DNA of 64,000 nucleotides from assembly GCF_013131805.1 (NCBI RefSeq), contig NZ_JABJRC010000001.1, positions 1,240,001 to 1,304,000 on the forward strand, read 5' to 3'. The stretch's first letter is position 1, and each line of letters begins with the position of its first letter. The DNA is from Kribbella sandramycini. Its GTDB lineage: Bacteria; Actinomycetota; Actinomycetes; Propionibacteriales; Kribbellaceae. This document shows, in pieces, positions 52,523-61,782 of the stretch. The position numbers and the translations under genes are program-made. The notes under the pieces are model-generated. The model saw only the letters and a program-made list of their open reading frames with translations. It did no database searches and had not been told where the DNA came from.

Positions 52523-53761
52523 GTGCGACAAGCAGGTACGAATCTCCCGAAAGTCGGGCGGTACAACCAGGCCGTGGTGCTGGAGCAGATCCAGCACGCC
52601 GACGGCATCAGCCGTCAGGAGATCGCCCAGCACACCGGTCTGACGCCGCAAGCCGTCTCCGGTATCGTCCGCCGGCTGCTCGACGAGGGGATCGTTCGCG
52701 AGGACGGCGCCAGCCGGGTCAACACGTCCGGGAAACCGCGTACCATTCTCCGGATCAACGCCGAGGCCGGCTGCGCGATCGGCGTCCACTTCGACCCGGC
52801 GGAGCTCGCCTGCGTGGCAGTGGACCTGCTCGGTCAGCCGCTGGTCACGCGGCGGCTCCCGACGCCGCCGGGCGCGGAGCCGGCCGAGGTGATCGCCGCG
52901 ATGGCCGGCCTGGTCGAAGAGGTCGTCCGGCTGGCCGACGTCCGCCCGGAGCGGGTGCTCGGCCTCGGGCTGGCCAGCCCCGGGCCGATCGATCTGGAGG
53001 ACGGCGCCGTCGTCACGCCGCCGCAGCTCGCGCACTGGAATCGCGTTCCGGTCAAGGAGATGCTGGGCCGGGCGACCGGGCTGGAGGTCACGCTCGACAA
53101 CGACGCCTCCGCGGCCGCGATCGGCGAGCGCTGGGCCGGCGCGGGCCGCAGCGTCGCCAATCTCGCCTACTTCTTCTTCGGCACCGGGATCGGCGGCGGC
53201 CTGATCCTCAACCAGCAGATCTACCGGGGCGGCTCGGGGAACGGCGCCGAGTTCGGCCACCTGTCCGTCGTCCCGGACGGCCTGGAGTGCTACTGCGGGA
53301 ACCGCGGCTGCCTGGAGACCGTGGCCCGCCCGGCCGCGATCGTCGCCGAGACGCACCGGCGGCTGATCGCCGGCAGCGCGAGCGCACTGGCCCGGCGGTT
53401 CCACGCGCAGCCGAGCCTGGTCGACATCCGCGCGATCCTGGACGCCGCCGCGGCGAACGACCCGCTGGCGGCCGGCGTCCTCGCCCAAGCCGCCGACTAC
53501 GTGGCCACCGCGGTCGTGAACGTCGTCAACATCACCGACGTCGACCTCGTCGTCCTCGGTGGGCACGGGATCCGGCACATCGGCGACCGGTACGCCGAAG
53601 CGGTCCGCCGGGCGGTCGCCACCCGCGCGATGTCCCGGCACGTCCGGCCGCTCGAGGTGACCTTGTCACCGCTCGGGCCGGACTCCGCGGTCATCGGCGG
53701 CGCTGCCTTGGTGCTGCACAGCGTTTACTCTCCGCAACTATCGGCCCTCTTGTCGGACTGA
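52523..53761 (+). CDS. ROK family transcriptional repressor
   Basis: The protein has 412 residues from GTG 52523 with GGAGG 7 bp upstream. N-terminal winged HTH (YNQAVVLEQIQHADGISRQE, IAQHTGLTPQAVSGIVRRLL), then a ROK sugar-kinase fold: GLASPGPIDLEDG, DNDASAAAIGERW, FFGTGIGGGLILN, and the zinc site HLSVVPDGLECYCGNRGCLE. It is divergent from the monosaccharide importer and most likely releases the operator at 52450 when the imported sugar binds. Confidence 0.93.
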   Translation: MRQAGTNLPKVGRYNQAVVLEQIQHADGISRQEIAQHTGLTPQAVSGIVRRLLDEGIVREDGASRVNTSGKPRTILRINAEAGCAIGVHFDPAELACVAVDLLGQPLVTRRLPTPPGAEPAEVIAAMAGLVEEVVRLADVRPERVLGLGLASPGPIDLEDGAVVTPPQLAHWNRVPVKEMLGRATGLEVTLDNDASAAAIGERWAGAGRSVANLAYFFFGTGIGGGLILNQQIYRGGSGNGAEFGHLSVVPDGLECYCGNRGCLETVARPAAIVAETHRRLIAGSASALARRFHAQPSLVDIRAILDAAAANDPLAAGVLAQAADYVATAVVNVVNITDVDLVVLGGHGIRHIGDRYAEAVRRAVATRAMSRHVRPLEVTLSPLGPDSAVIGGAALVLHSVYSPQLSALLSD

Positions 53762-53802
53762 TCACGACGCTCATCAACGCAATTAAACAAAATGCTTTCC
53801 TG

Positions 53803-54528
53803 TCACCGAGCGCGTCGCCGCAGAGCCAGCCAGCTACCGGCTCCGGCGAGGATCAGCACCCCGGCCCCGCCCGCGAGGACGGCGACCAGGACGTCGTTGC
53901 CGCCGCTCCCGGAGTCGCCGGCCACCGGGCCGTCAGCGGGCTGAGCGAGCTTGCCGGTCGCGGTCAGGTGCGGAAGCTCCCCGCCGGTCGGACGCCACGT
54001 CACGGTCGATCCCGAGACCGAGCCGTTCGAGGCGACAACCGGCCCGGGGAAGGTCAGCGAGACGGCCAGCTCGGCCCGCTCGAAGATCTCCGGCGGAAGT
54101 GGCGGTTGGTCGGCCTTGGCCAGCGCCTTCGCGTCGAACACGAATTCGTCGCCCTGCCGGGTGAGGCGATAGTCGACGCCGCCGGTTTCCCCCGGGCCGA
54201 CCGCTTCGTGCCGCATCAGCTGGATGAAGTCGGTCAGCGCGACCTCGGCGAAGGTGATCCGGAAACCGCGGAACGCGCCCTCGTCCATCGGCTGCACCGA
54301 AGCGGTCCCGCGCGAGACCGCGGCCGCGTTCTTCGTCATGAACTTCTTCAGGTCGGTATAGACCCCCAGCCCCGGATCCTTGGTCACCGAGTCGCTGGGG
54401 TAGCCGATCACGATCGACCCGCTGACCAGCCCGTTCGCGCCGATCTTCCCGTCCACCCGGTACCGGAAGCACCCGCTCAGCGCGACCACCGCGAGAACCG
54501 CCGTCAGCACGGCAACCAGCCGCTTCAC
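53803..54528 (-). CDS. LppM-like membrane lipoprotein (DUF3153)
   Basis: The protein has 241 residues from GTG 54528. Lipobox LSGC (VLAVVALSGCFRYRVDGKIG), an LppM-type body (SGSIVIGYPSDSV ... FRGFRITFAEVALTDFI), and a C-terminal membrane span (VLVAVLAGGAGVLILAGAGS) with a basic tail. In mycobacteria LppM is an envelope lipoprotein affecting phagosome biology; here only an envelope location can be inferred. It overlaps the upstream lipoprotein gene by 4 bp. Confidence 0.82.
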   Translation of the reverse strand: MKRLVAVLTAVLAVVALSGCFRYRVDGKIGANGLVSGSIVIGYPSDSVTKDPGLGVYTDLKKFMTKNAAAVSRGTASVQPMDEGAFRGFRITFAEVALTDFIQLMRHEAVGPGETGGVDYRLTRQGDEFVFDAKALAKADQPPLPPEIFERAELAVSLTFPGPVVASNGSVSGSTVTWRPTGGELPHLTATGKLAQPADGPVAGDSGSGGNDVLVAVLAGGAGVLILAGAGSWLALRRRAR

Positions 54529-55550
54529 TTGATCACCTCGACCTCTTCGCCGACCTCGCGGGATCGGGTGGACGGGAGCCGCTCGGACTGGTTGCCGTCG
54601 CCGCCCAACGGGACCCGGAACCAGGCCGGTCCGGTGGCGACCAGCACGGAGCGTTTGTCGGGGTAGAGCGTCTGGAAGACGACCCGATCGGCGCTCGCCG
54701 GGATGGCCGTGCGATACCGGACCGTTTTGGCGTCCGCATCGAAGTTCACCCGCAGCAGCGCACCCTCCTCCCCCATCGTGTTGGGGTAGATGTGCTGCAA
54801 CAGCACCTCACCCGGCGCGACCTCGGCGAGCAGCTGGTACGCGTCCCGGCCGTACGTCGGATGCGCAGTGAAGGTCAGACCGGCGTACGCGAGCTCGCCG
54901 GATTTCGTCAGCGCGTACTTGAAGGTGTAGCCGGCCTTCCCGCCGACGGTGAGCTCCTTCTTGGTCCACTCCGGTGTCTCGACCACCGCGCCCAAGCTGT
55001 CGAATCCCCATTCCCAGGGCCGCAAGCTGGAGATCCGGGCGCCTTCCCGCCGTGGCTCCGCCGCCGGTTTCGCGGGGTCGATCGACAGGTAGTACGAGTC
55101 GCCCTTGGTCGGCCTGGCGGTGACCCAGAGCCGGCCGGTCACCGGGTTGAAGCGGGGGTCGTCGAGGTCGATCTTGCCGCCCCCGAGCGTCGCCTCCTGA
55201 TCCTTGACGGTGCCCGTGAGCACGTAGCCGGCGCCCGCCCGCGGTTCGTAGACCTCGATCGTCGCGTAGCCGTTGCGGCGGGCGGCGTACCGGAGGTCGG
55301 ACCGGACGGCCGGCTTGAAACCGCCATCGGTGAGGTGGAAGGGCAGATCGTCGACGCGCGCGCCGGTAGCCCAGTCGGAGACCCGGAGGGTGTAGCCGGT
55401 GTCGGACTTGGTGAGTAACGCGAGGCCTTCCGGCTTGGTCCATTCGGGTGTGGGCGAAGGAGCGGGAGGTGGTGGAGGTGGGGGTGGAGAGCTGCTGCAG
55501 GCGGTGACTGCGAGTAGGGCAAGCCCGAGGGCGAGAAATCGTGGTCGCAC
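54525..55550 (-). CDS. Lipoprotein with proline tract, beta-rich body
   Basis: The protein has 341 residues from GTG 55550. Lipobox VTAC (LGLALLAVTACSSS) is followed by eight consecutive prolines. The rest has propeller-like repeats, e.g. LDDPRFNPVTGRLWVTARP and GELAYAGLTFTAHPTYGRD. Family not recognised. It is co-transcribed with the LppM-like gene, so a shared envelope role is likely. The proline tract may serve as a spacer through the wall. Confidence 0.75.
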   Translation of the reverse strand: MRPRFLALGLALLAVTACSSSPPPPPPPPAPSPTPEWTKPEGLALLTKSDTGYTLRVSDWATGARVDDLPFHLTDGGFKPAVRSDLRYAARRNGYATIEVYEPRAGAGYVLTGTVKDQEATLGGGKIDLDDPRFNPVTGRLWVTARPTKGDSYYLSIDPAKPAAEPRREGARISSLRPWEWGFDSLGAVVETPEWTKKELTVGGKAGYTFKYALTKSGELAYAGLTFTAHPTYGRDAYQLLAEVAPGEVLLQHIYPNTMGEEGALLRVNFDADAKTVRYRTAIPASADRVVFQTLYPDKRSVLVATGPAWFRVPLGGDGNQSERLPSTRSREVGEEVEVIK

Positions 55551-55612
55551 CTCTGGACTTTAGGAACGTGCCAACCGGGCGGCTATCCGCTCGGCGCAGG
55601 TGGGTCAGCCGA

Positions 55613-56590
55613 CTAGCGCAGCAGGGTGTCGCGCGGTGATTCGCCGAAGGCCTTCCGGTAGTCGGCCGCGAAGCGGCCGAGGTGGACGAAACCCCAGCGC
55701 AGCGCAACGTCGGTGACCGAGGTGGTGCCGGGCCGGCCGGTGAGCAGGTCCGCGCGGGCCTGGTCCAGCCGGAGGTTTCGCAGGTACGCCGTCGGCGTGG
55801 TCTCCAGATGCCGCCGGAACGACTCTTGCAGCGCACGGACGCCGACGCCCGCCGCGGCCGCGATCTCTTCGACGGTGATCGGATCAGCGAGATGCGCGTA
55901 CAGGAAGTCGAGCGCGAGCCGCAGACTCCGCGGCGCCGCCGAGCGCTCCGGACCATGCAGCAGCTCACTGCCGGAATGTGCGCTGCTCAACAGGAAACCT
56001 GAGGTCAGCAGCTGTTCGAGGTTGCGGACGGCCAAGGGATGAGTGAACAGGTCCGATCCGCTGTCGACCTGCCGGCAGACCAGCCGCACTACCTCCAGCC
56101 AGGAGCGCATCCGCTCCGAGCACAGGTCTTGGCCAAGGCTGAAGCGCAGCGTCTGCTGCAGATCGGCAGCGACCATCCGGCCGAGCAGACGGCGCAGCTC
56201 GGTCTCGGAGAACCGGACCAGCAGATGCGGGCTGCCCGCCTGCCAGTGCATCGCGAACGGCTGCTCCGGTTGAGCGATCGACGCCATCGCTGGTGTGGAG
56301 ACCACCCGCTCCCGGTGCCCGTAGGTGTCGACGGCACCCCGCAACGGCATATGCACCAGCACCATGTCGTCGATCGGCCCGGGGTTCAGCCACACCTCGG
56401 AGCCGTAGTCAAGGTACGCGAGCGCCATCGACCCCAGCGGCACCACGTGGTGCCGGGCCTCGAACAGCTCCGGCTGCCCGTTGATCGTCAGCCGATGGTC
56501 GGCGAAGGTCCGCCCGACGCGATGCCGGGCCACGTCGACGTCGCGTGTCCGGAGCACTTCGTACCCGCTCAGCGGGGCCCGATCGTCCAT
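55613..56590 (-). CDS. AraC family transcriptional regulator
   Basis: The protein has 325 residues from ATG 56590; in-frame ATGs at 56599 and 56620 are possible, but the latter would start beyond the palindrome. The N-terminal half is an AraC-binding-like domain (VHMPLRGAVDTYGHRERVVS, FAMHWQAGSPHLLVRF). The C-terminal double HTH is clear: ADPITVEEIAAAAGVGVRAL, QESFRRHLETTPTAYLRNLR, DVALRWGFVHLGRFAADYRK. Signal and targets unknown. It is divergent from an XRE-type gene around a perfect palindrome. Confidence 0.9.
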   Translation of the reverse strand: MDDRAPLSGYEVLRTRDVDVARHRVGRTFADHRLTINGQPELFEARHHVVPLGSMALAYLDYGSEVWLNPGPIDDMVLVHMPLRGAVDTYGHRERVVSTPAMASIAQPEQPFAMHWQAGSPHLLVRFSETELRRLLGRMVAADLQQTLRFSLGQDLCSERMRSWLEVVRLVCRQVDSGSDLFTHPLAVRNLEQLLTSGFLLSSAHSGSELLHGPERSAAPRSLRLALDFLYAHLADPITVEEIAAAAGVGVRALQESFRRHLETTPTAYLRNLRLDQARADLLTGRPGTTSVTDVALRWGFVHLGRFAADYRKAFGESPRDTLLR

Positions 56591-56600
56591 CAACCTCATT

Positions 56601-56614
56601 TTCCGGTACCGGAA
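56601..56614. promoter_or_regulatory. Perfect palindrome TTCCGGTACCGGAA between AraC and XRE genes
   Basis: This 14-bp perfect palindrome lies 11 bp before the chosen AraC start and 32 bp before the XRE start, where a bound dimer would affect both promoters. AraC proteins normally bind direct repeats, so the XRE protein is the more likely binder. That is inference. Confidence 0.5.
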
Positions 56615-56645
56615 GGTCACTGTGCGTGCGGTCTACAGTAGAAGA

Positions 56646-57677
56646 GTGAACGACCTGGGGCAGCGCCGGCGGGCTGCCGGGTTCAGTCAGGCGGCGCTCG
56701 CCGCACTGCTGGAGGTCGACCGGACGACGGTCGCCCGCTGGGAGTCCGGCGTCACGGCGCCGCATCCCTACGTCCGCGCGAAACTGGCCGCGGCGCTGCG
56801 GATCTCGATGGCGGAGCTGGAGCAGTTGCTGGGCGGCCAACCGCGGGCGGCCGGGCGGCTCGGCACGGCCGAGCTCGAGTTGCTGCGTGCCCGGACCGAA
56901 GGGCTCCGGCGGCTGGACGACGTGATGGGCGGGAACGAGACCTATCCGATCTACGCGCGCGAGTTGCGGCTGGCAACCGACCTGCTGCGCGACGCGGGGC
57001 CGCAGCGCGAGGTGCTGTCCGGGATGGTTGCCGAGCTCGCCCATCTGGTCGGCTGGTCCGCACACGACGCGGGCCGCCGATCCGAGGCGCTCAAACTGCA
57101 TCGCACCGCGCTGGCCGCCGCAAGCGACGCAGGCGATCGGCCGTTGGTCAGCGAAGCGCTCGCGCTGCTCGCCTACCTCGAAGCCGACCCGGCGGCCGCA
57201 GCCGCGGCGGTCGACTCGCTGGACGGCGCGGCGACGCCCTTCGTCCGGGTGGACGTGCATGCGCGGGCCTCGTGGGCTTACGCGGCTGCCGGCGACGTAC
57301 GCCGATCCGAGGCGGCCCTGGATGCGGCCCGGGAGGCCTATGCGTCGGCGGATCGCGCCGGCCCGGAGCCGCCGTGGATCAACTGGGTGGACGACACCAG
57401 CCTCGACGTGATCTCCGGCGCCTGCTGGATCGCCCTCGGAAAACCGGCGCTCGCGATCCCGCCGCTGGAGCGCGCGTTGTCGGCCCTCGGCGACGCCCGC
57501 GGCCGCGACAAGTCGCTCTACCTGCTCTGGCTGGCCGGGGCCTATCTGGGCACCGGCGAACCCGAGCAGGCCGCGCACGCCTTCGAACGCGGTACGGCGC
57601 TCGGCGGCCAGCTCGGCTCGGCCCGGGTCGCGGCCACCGCGAAGGCGATCGAGCTCCGCCTGAAGCCCCACAGGTAG
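56646..57677 (+). CDS. XRE family regulator with TPR-like C-terminus
   Basis: The protein has 343 residues from GTG 56646 (VNDLGQRRRAAGFSQAALAA). HTH at 1-55 (LLEVDRTTVARWESGVTAPH), then about 270 residues of helical TPR-like repeats (AELAHLVGWSAHDAGRRSEA, ARASWAYAAAGDVRRSEAAL, LAGAYLGTGEPEQAAHAFER). It resembles the actinobacterial HTH-TPR regulators that often sense small ligands or peptides. Only TACAGT 13 bp upstream looks promoter-like, so the transcript may be leaderless. Confidence 0.87.
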   Translation: MNDLGQRRRAAGFSQAALAALLEVDRTTVARWESGVTAPHPYVRAKLAAALRISMAELEQLLGGQPRAAGRLGTAELELLRARTEGLRRLDDVMGGNETYPIYARELRLATDLLRDAGPQREVLSGMVAELAHLVGWSAHDAGRRSEALKLHRTALAAASDAGDRPLVSEALALLAYLEADPAAAAAAVDSLDGAATPFVRVDVHARASWAYAAAGDVRRSEAALDAAREAYASADRAGPEPPWINWVDDTSLDVISGACWIALGKPALAIPPLERALSALGDARGRDKSLYLLWLAGAYLGTGEPEQAAHAFERGTALGGQLGSARVAATAKAIELRLKPHR

Positions 57678-57812
57678 CCGTCTGGACCGGTTCGTCCGGA
57701 TGACCCAAGGAGCGCGCCGGAATTCGTGAGGCGGGCTGTGCCGGTGGGTGGGTGGTTCCGGTCAGGATGGCCGAGTCCGCTACCCAGGCGTGAGAGGCAG
57801 AGCAGAAACGTG

Positions 57813-58700
57813 ATGACGGCTGACAGCAAGGCCCCCGACGCGGTGCTCGTTCCGGAGAACTGGGTCCGGGAGGCGAAGGTACTGGCGGACGACGCGGCCG
57901 AGCGGGCCGGAGTGCGGATCGAGCTCGCCACCAGCCATGCGGACTGCGAGGCGGCGAGCCGGCTCTTCGACCAGGTCTGGCACGACAGCGAGAGCAGCGT
58001 GCTGACGCCGGGCGCGCTGATCGCGCTGGCCCACAGCGGCAACTACGTCGCGCTGGTCCGGGTCGGCGATCGGGTCGTCGGCGCGGCCGCCGGCTTCTTC
58101 TCGCCGCCCCGGGCCCAGACCCTGCACAGCCACATCGCGGGCATGTTGCCCGAGCTGCGCGGCCGCGGCGCCGGCATCGCGCTGAAACTCCATCAGCGGC
58201 ACTGGGCCTTGGGTGTGGGAGCAACCAACATCACGTGGACGTTCGACCCGTTGGTTGCCCGCAACGCCTATCTGAACGTGCACCGGCTCGGCGCGGAGAT
58301 CGAGTGCTACTTCGAGAACTTCTACGGCGACATGGGCGACGCCCTCAACGGCCACGACGACTCGGACCGCGCGCTGGCGAACTGGAACCTGCTGCGCCCG
58401 TACCCGCGCCGCCCGAGCGTGCTCGACCGGGAGCCGGAGTACGTGCTGAGCCGCCAAGGCGATCGACCGCAGCTGCAACTGCCGGCCGGGGAGTCGAACG
58501 GCCCGCTGACCTTGCAGATCCCGGCCGATATCGAAGGGCTGCGACGGACGAACCCGGCCGCGGCCAGTGCGTGGCGGGCCGGGCTGCGCGCCGCGCTGAC
58601 GTGGGCGCTCGCCGACGGCTGGAAGGTCGTCGACGTCCGCAGGGACGGGTGCTACTTGCTCGAGCGCTCCGGCAAGTCCGGCGGCCAGAGGCGCAGCTGA
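57813..58700 (+). CDS. GNAT-like acyltransferase family protein
   Basis: The protein has 295 residues from ATG 57813 (GTG 57810 is possible). N-terminal and central GNAT features: ATSHADCEAASRLFDQVWHD, YVALVRVGDRVVGAAAGFFS and the acyl-CoA loop LPELRGRGAGIALKLHQR, then ITWTFDPLVARNAYLNVHRL. It belongs to the large actinobacterial group annotated as GNAT proteins near amino-sugar or secondary-metabolite genes. The substrate is unknown. Its last 49 bp overlap the 3' end of the convergent PucR gene. Confidence 0.8.
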   Translation: MTADSKAPDAVLVPENWVREAKVLADDAAERAGVRIELATSHADCEAASRLFDQVWHDSESSVLTPGALIALAHSGNYVALVRVGDRVVGAAAGFFSPPRAQTLHSHIAGMLPELRGRGAGIALKLHQRHWALGVGATNITWTFDPLVARNAYLNVHRLGAEIECYFENFYGDMGDALNGHDDSDRALANWNLLRPYPRRPSVLDREPEYVLSRQGDRPQLQLPAGESNGPLTLQIPADIEGLRRTNPAAASAWRAGLRAALTWALADGWKVVDVRRDGCYLLERSGKSGGQRRS

Positions 58701-60289
58701 AGCTGCAGGGCAAATCTGGCCGCCGGGTCGTCGAGTGAGAACTCGCCGATCTCCGACAACCGCTTGAGCCGGTACCGGAAGGTGTTCTGGTGCACGTGGG
58801 TCGCCGCGGCGGCCGCCATCACGTCGCCATGGGCATCGAGCCAGGCGCGCAGCGAGTCGACCAGGAAGGTCGAGTCGCGATTGTCGTCATAGGCAAGTAA
58901 TCGCGCGTACGCCCCGAACGGCCCGCGTTTCGACGCGAGCGCCAGATCGCGCAGCTCCAGCAGCATCGCCTCGGCCTCGATCTCCGAAGCGCGGGCGACC
59001 CGATCCCCGCCCTGCGCCGACGGCCGGCGGGCCAGCACCCGCAACGCCCGGTCCGCGTCCGCGCGGGACAGCTCCAACTCGGCTGGATGATCGACGACGC
59101 GGCCGATCCCCACGATCGCGTCCTCGGCGGTGCGCTCGACGAAGTTCCGGCACAGGTACTCCAGACTGACCGCAGTGTCCGGACGCCGAGCCGGCACCAG
59201 CGCGTAGACCGTGTCGTCGAGCAGTGCGACCGCGGCGTCCGCCCAACTGCCGGCCAGATGCACCTGGAACGACACGGCCACCCGCTGCGACTTCGTGACG
59301 TGTGCAGCGGCTGCTGCGTGGGCGCCGGCCAAGGTCAGTGCGACGACAATCAACGGCCGATCCGCGAGCCGCAGCCGGTCCAGCGCTGAGCGCGCCTCCG
59401 GACCACCGGTCAGCGCAGTTGCCAGCAGATCGGTCCGCAGCCGACGAGCGCCGTCCGCACCGGCGCGCAGCTGCAGCATGTGCAGCGCGACCAGCCGGGA
59501 CGCGTCGAGCAGCAGATCATCTTTCTCGGTGCTCAGCGGTTTGTCGGCGACCGCCCAGATGAACCCGAGGATCTCGTCCCCGGCCCGGACGGCGAGCGCG
59601 ACCCGGCCGCGGGTCTGCCGGCCGTCGGACAACGCCAGCGGCGGCAGGTAGACCGGTCGCAGCGACTCGCGGATCGACCGCATCGCGCCGCGCTCCTCGT
59701 CGAAACCCGCGTAGACGTCCGGCGTCCGCCGTCCGAGGATCACCTCGACGCGGATGGCGTCGGTCTCGCCCTGGTGATCGGAGTACGCGAGCACGACCGA
59801 GTTGCGGTCCTCGATCGTGATCGAGGCATCGATCAGATCGCTGATCGCACCGGCCATCCCGAACAGGTCACCGGCCTCCTGGCCGTCCAGCCCGCGGTCG
59901 GCCGGATGCAACGCCGACTGCATGGCCGTGGTCAGCACGCCCATCACTTGTTGCCACGACACCCCAGCCGGTACGCCGAGCACCACCGTCCCGTCGTCGG
60001 ACAGGACCGGCGCGCGGCCGATCGGCTGCCGGATCACGACCGCGGCGGCGTCGTGCTGATCGGCCAGCGCGACGAGCTCGACGATCTCGCCCGGATCGGT
60101 CACCCCGATGCCGAGCAGAATCGCGCCGGCCGGTAGCGCGGGCGGGTCACTCGGGTCATGGACGACGACGCCGCCCACCGGCGTCAGGTACTGCGGCGTG
60201 CCGGCCAGGGTCGAGAGCAGCATCGGTCCCAGATGCTGCAGAACCCTGCCCAGCGTCGGTCCACGGCCGGAGCCCGGATTGGTGCCCAT
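58652..60289 (-). CDS. PucR family transcriptional regulator
   Basis: The protein has 545 residues from ATG 60289. The C-terminal PucR HTH is clear: LLAYDDNRDSTFLVDSLRAW, LDAHGDVMAAAAATHVHQNT, FRYRLKRLSEIGEFSLDDPA. Before it lies a GGDEF-like PucR central domain, and upstream a ligand-binding region (VVVIRQPIGRAPVLSDDG; SDLIDASITIEDRNSVVLAY). It begins 23 bp after the amidohydrolase stop, so it may be the last gene of that operon and its regulator. Confidence 0.9.
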   Translation of the reverse strand: MGTNPGSGRGPTLGRVLQHLGPMLLSTLAGTPQYLTPVGGVVVHDPSDPPALPAGAILLGIGVTDPGEIVELVALADQHDAAAVVIRQPIGRAPVLSDDGTVVLGVPAGVSWQQVMGVLTTAMQSALHPADRGLDGQEAGDLFGMAGAISDLIDASITIEDRNSVVLAYSDHQGETDAIRVEVILGRRTPDVYAGFDEERGAMRSIRESLRPVYLPPLALSDGRQTRGRVALAVRAGDEILGFIWAVADKPLSTEKDDLLLDASRLVALHMLQLRAGADGARRLRTDLLATALTGGPEARSALDRLRLADRPLIVVALTLAGAHAAAAAHVTKSQRVAVSFQVHLAGSWADAAVALLDDTVYALVPARRPDTAVSLEYLCRNFVERTAEDAIVGIGRVVDHPAELELSRADADRALRVLARRPSAQGGDRVARASEIEAEAMLLELRDLALASKRGPFGAYARLLAYDDNRDSTFLVDSLRAWLDAHGDVMAAAAATHVHQNTFRYRLKRLSEIGEFSLDDPAARFALQLQLRLWPPDLPERSSK

Positions 60290-60312
60290 GATCGATGGTA
60301 GGCCGGGCCGAG

Positions 60313-61782
60313 TCAGCCGGCGCCCGCGCCGACGATCGCGCGGCCGGGCCGGGCTTCGAGTTGCAGCTCGCCGTCCCGCACGACCGGGACGCCGTCGACG
60401 AAGACGTGCACCATCCCGCGGGACGCCGCCAGCTCCTCGTACGTCGCCACGTCACCGAACCGCGCCGGGTCGAACACCACCAGATCGGCGTCACAGCCCG
60501 TCTGCACCCGGCCCTTCCGCCGGGCCTGCGGCGCACTCGCGGCCAGAACCTGGGCCGGGACGAGCGTGCAGCGCCGGACGGCGTCCGGCAGCGTGAGCGC
60601 CCCGAGATCGCGCACCAGCCAGCGGAACACCTTCGCGAAACAGCCCGCGCTGCGCGGATGGGTCACTGCGCCGGGCGGCGACGGCCAGAGATCGGCCGTC
60701 ACCGGCGCCGCATCGAGGAACGGCGTGAAGGCATCGGAGGCGATCGCGGTGTCAGGGAGCAGCAGCGTCCCGAGCAGGGTCGCTTGGTCGTCCGGATCGG
60801 CCTCGTCCAGGAACGCGACGATCACATCGGTATCCGGCCGAGTGGCGCGCAGCTCGGCGTACTCGTCCCGATCGCGGACCGGCCGGCCCGCAGTGAGGAG
60901 ATGAACCGCGGAGTGGTCGATCCCGAGCCGGGGCAGGTTCTCCGGGCTGAGGAAGGCGGCGCCGATCTCGGTCGCGCCAGAGCCGTACGGATAGGCCTCG
61001 CCGGTGACGTGCAGCCCTTGGGCGGCGGCCGTCGTCACGGCAGTGGCGACCTCAGGCGCCTGGCGGCCGGACGTGCTGTTCAGATGGCAGAGATGCATCG
61101 GCGCCCCGGTTGCCGCCGAGGCCGCGATCACCTCCAGGACGCCTTCGAGGGACGAGCCTGGCTCGGCGCCGGAGAGGTAGCGGGCATGGGTGAAGGTGCC
61201 GACGTTGAACTCGGTCGCGAGCCGGGCGATGTTCAGATACTCGGCGCGGGTCACGCCGGGGGCATAGCCGAGCAGGACGCCGATGCCGATCGCTCCCGCG
61301 GCCAACTCCTCCGCGAGCAGCTCCAGGACGTCGGTGACCTGGCGATCCGACCACGGCTGGTCCCACCCGGGGGCCGCGGGCAGCACGACGTCCGGGCCGA
61401 ACTTCTCGCCGCCCGCGATCGTCGCCCGGGCATGGGCCCAGCCGGCCGAGAACCCGAAGTTGATCGGGCGGCCCTGGTCCTCCGCGGCCCGGATCGCCGG
61501 GCCGACCGGCCAGCGGCCGGCCTCCAGGTCGAGCGCGGTGGTGACGCCGTCCAGCGCCTGCAGGCGAGCGCCGAGCAGGGACTGGGCGTGGCTGTGCAGA
61601 TCGATGAAGCCGGGAGCGACAACCAGCCCGGTCGCGTCGATGACCTTCCGGGCCGCGACGAACTCGGTCGTCACGTGGCTGATCTCGCCGCCGGTGAAGG
61701 CGACCGTCCGGATGTCGTCGAGCCCGGTCTCCGGGTCGATCACCCGGCCGCCGACCAGAGCGACGTCCGCCCGGCCGCTCAT
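60313..61782 (-). CDS. Amidohydrolase, N-acyl-D-amino-acid deacylase type
   Basis: The protein has 489 residues from ATG 61782, overlapping the upstream gene by 4 bp. VVAPGFIDLHSHAQSLLGAR contains the metal-binding HxH; DGVTTALDLEAGRWPVG contains a Glu where the Cys of classical D-aminoacylases sits. THARYLSG and MHLCHLNSTSGRQ supply further His ligands, and DTAIASDAFTPF the catalytic Asp. Such enzymes cleave N-acyl-D-amino acids or related amides and some imides. Its place in a metallophore-type uptake operon suggests it processes an imported D-residue-containing compound. Confidence 0.85.
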   Translation of the reverse strand: MSGRADVALVGGRVIDPETGLDDIRTVAFTGGEISHVTTEFVAARKVIDATGLVVAPGFIDLHSHAQSLLGARLQALDGVTTALDLEAGRWPVGPAIRAAEDQGRPINFGFSAGWAHARATIAGGEKFGPDVVLPAAPGWDQPWSDRQVTDVLELLAEELAAGAIGIGVLLGYAPGVTRAEYLNIARLATEFNVGTFTHARYLSGAEPGSSLEGVLEVIAASAATGAPMHLCHLNSTSGRQAPEVATAVTTAAAQGLHVTGEAYPYGSGATEIGAAFLSPENLPRLGIDHSAVHLLTAGRPVRDRDEYAELRATRPDTDVIVAFLDEADPDDQATLLGTLLLPDTAIASDAFTPFLDAAPVTADLWPSPPGAVTHPRSAGCFAKVFRWLVRDLGALTLPDAVRRCTLVPAQVLAASAPQARRKGRVQTGCDADLVVFDPARFGDVATYEELAASRGMVHVFVDGVPVVRDGELQLEARPGRAIVGAGAG

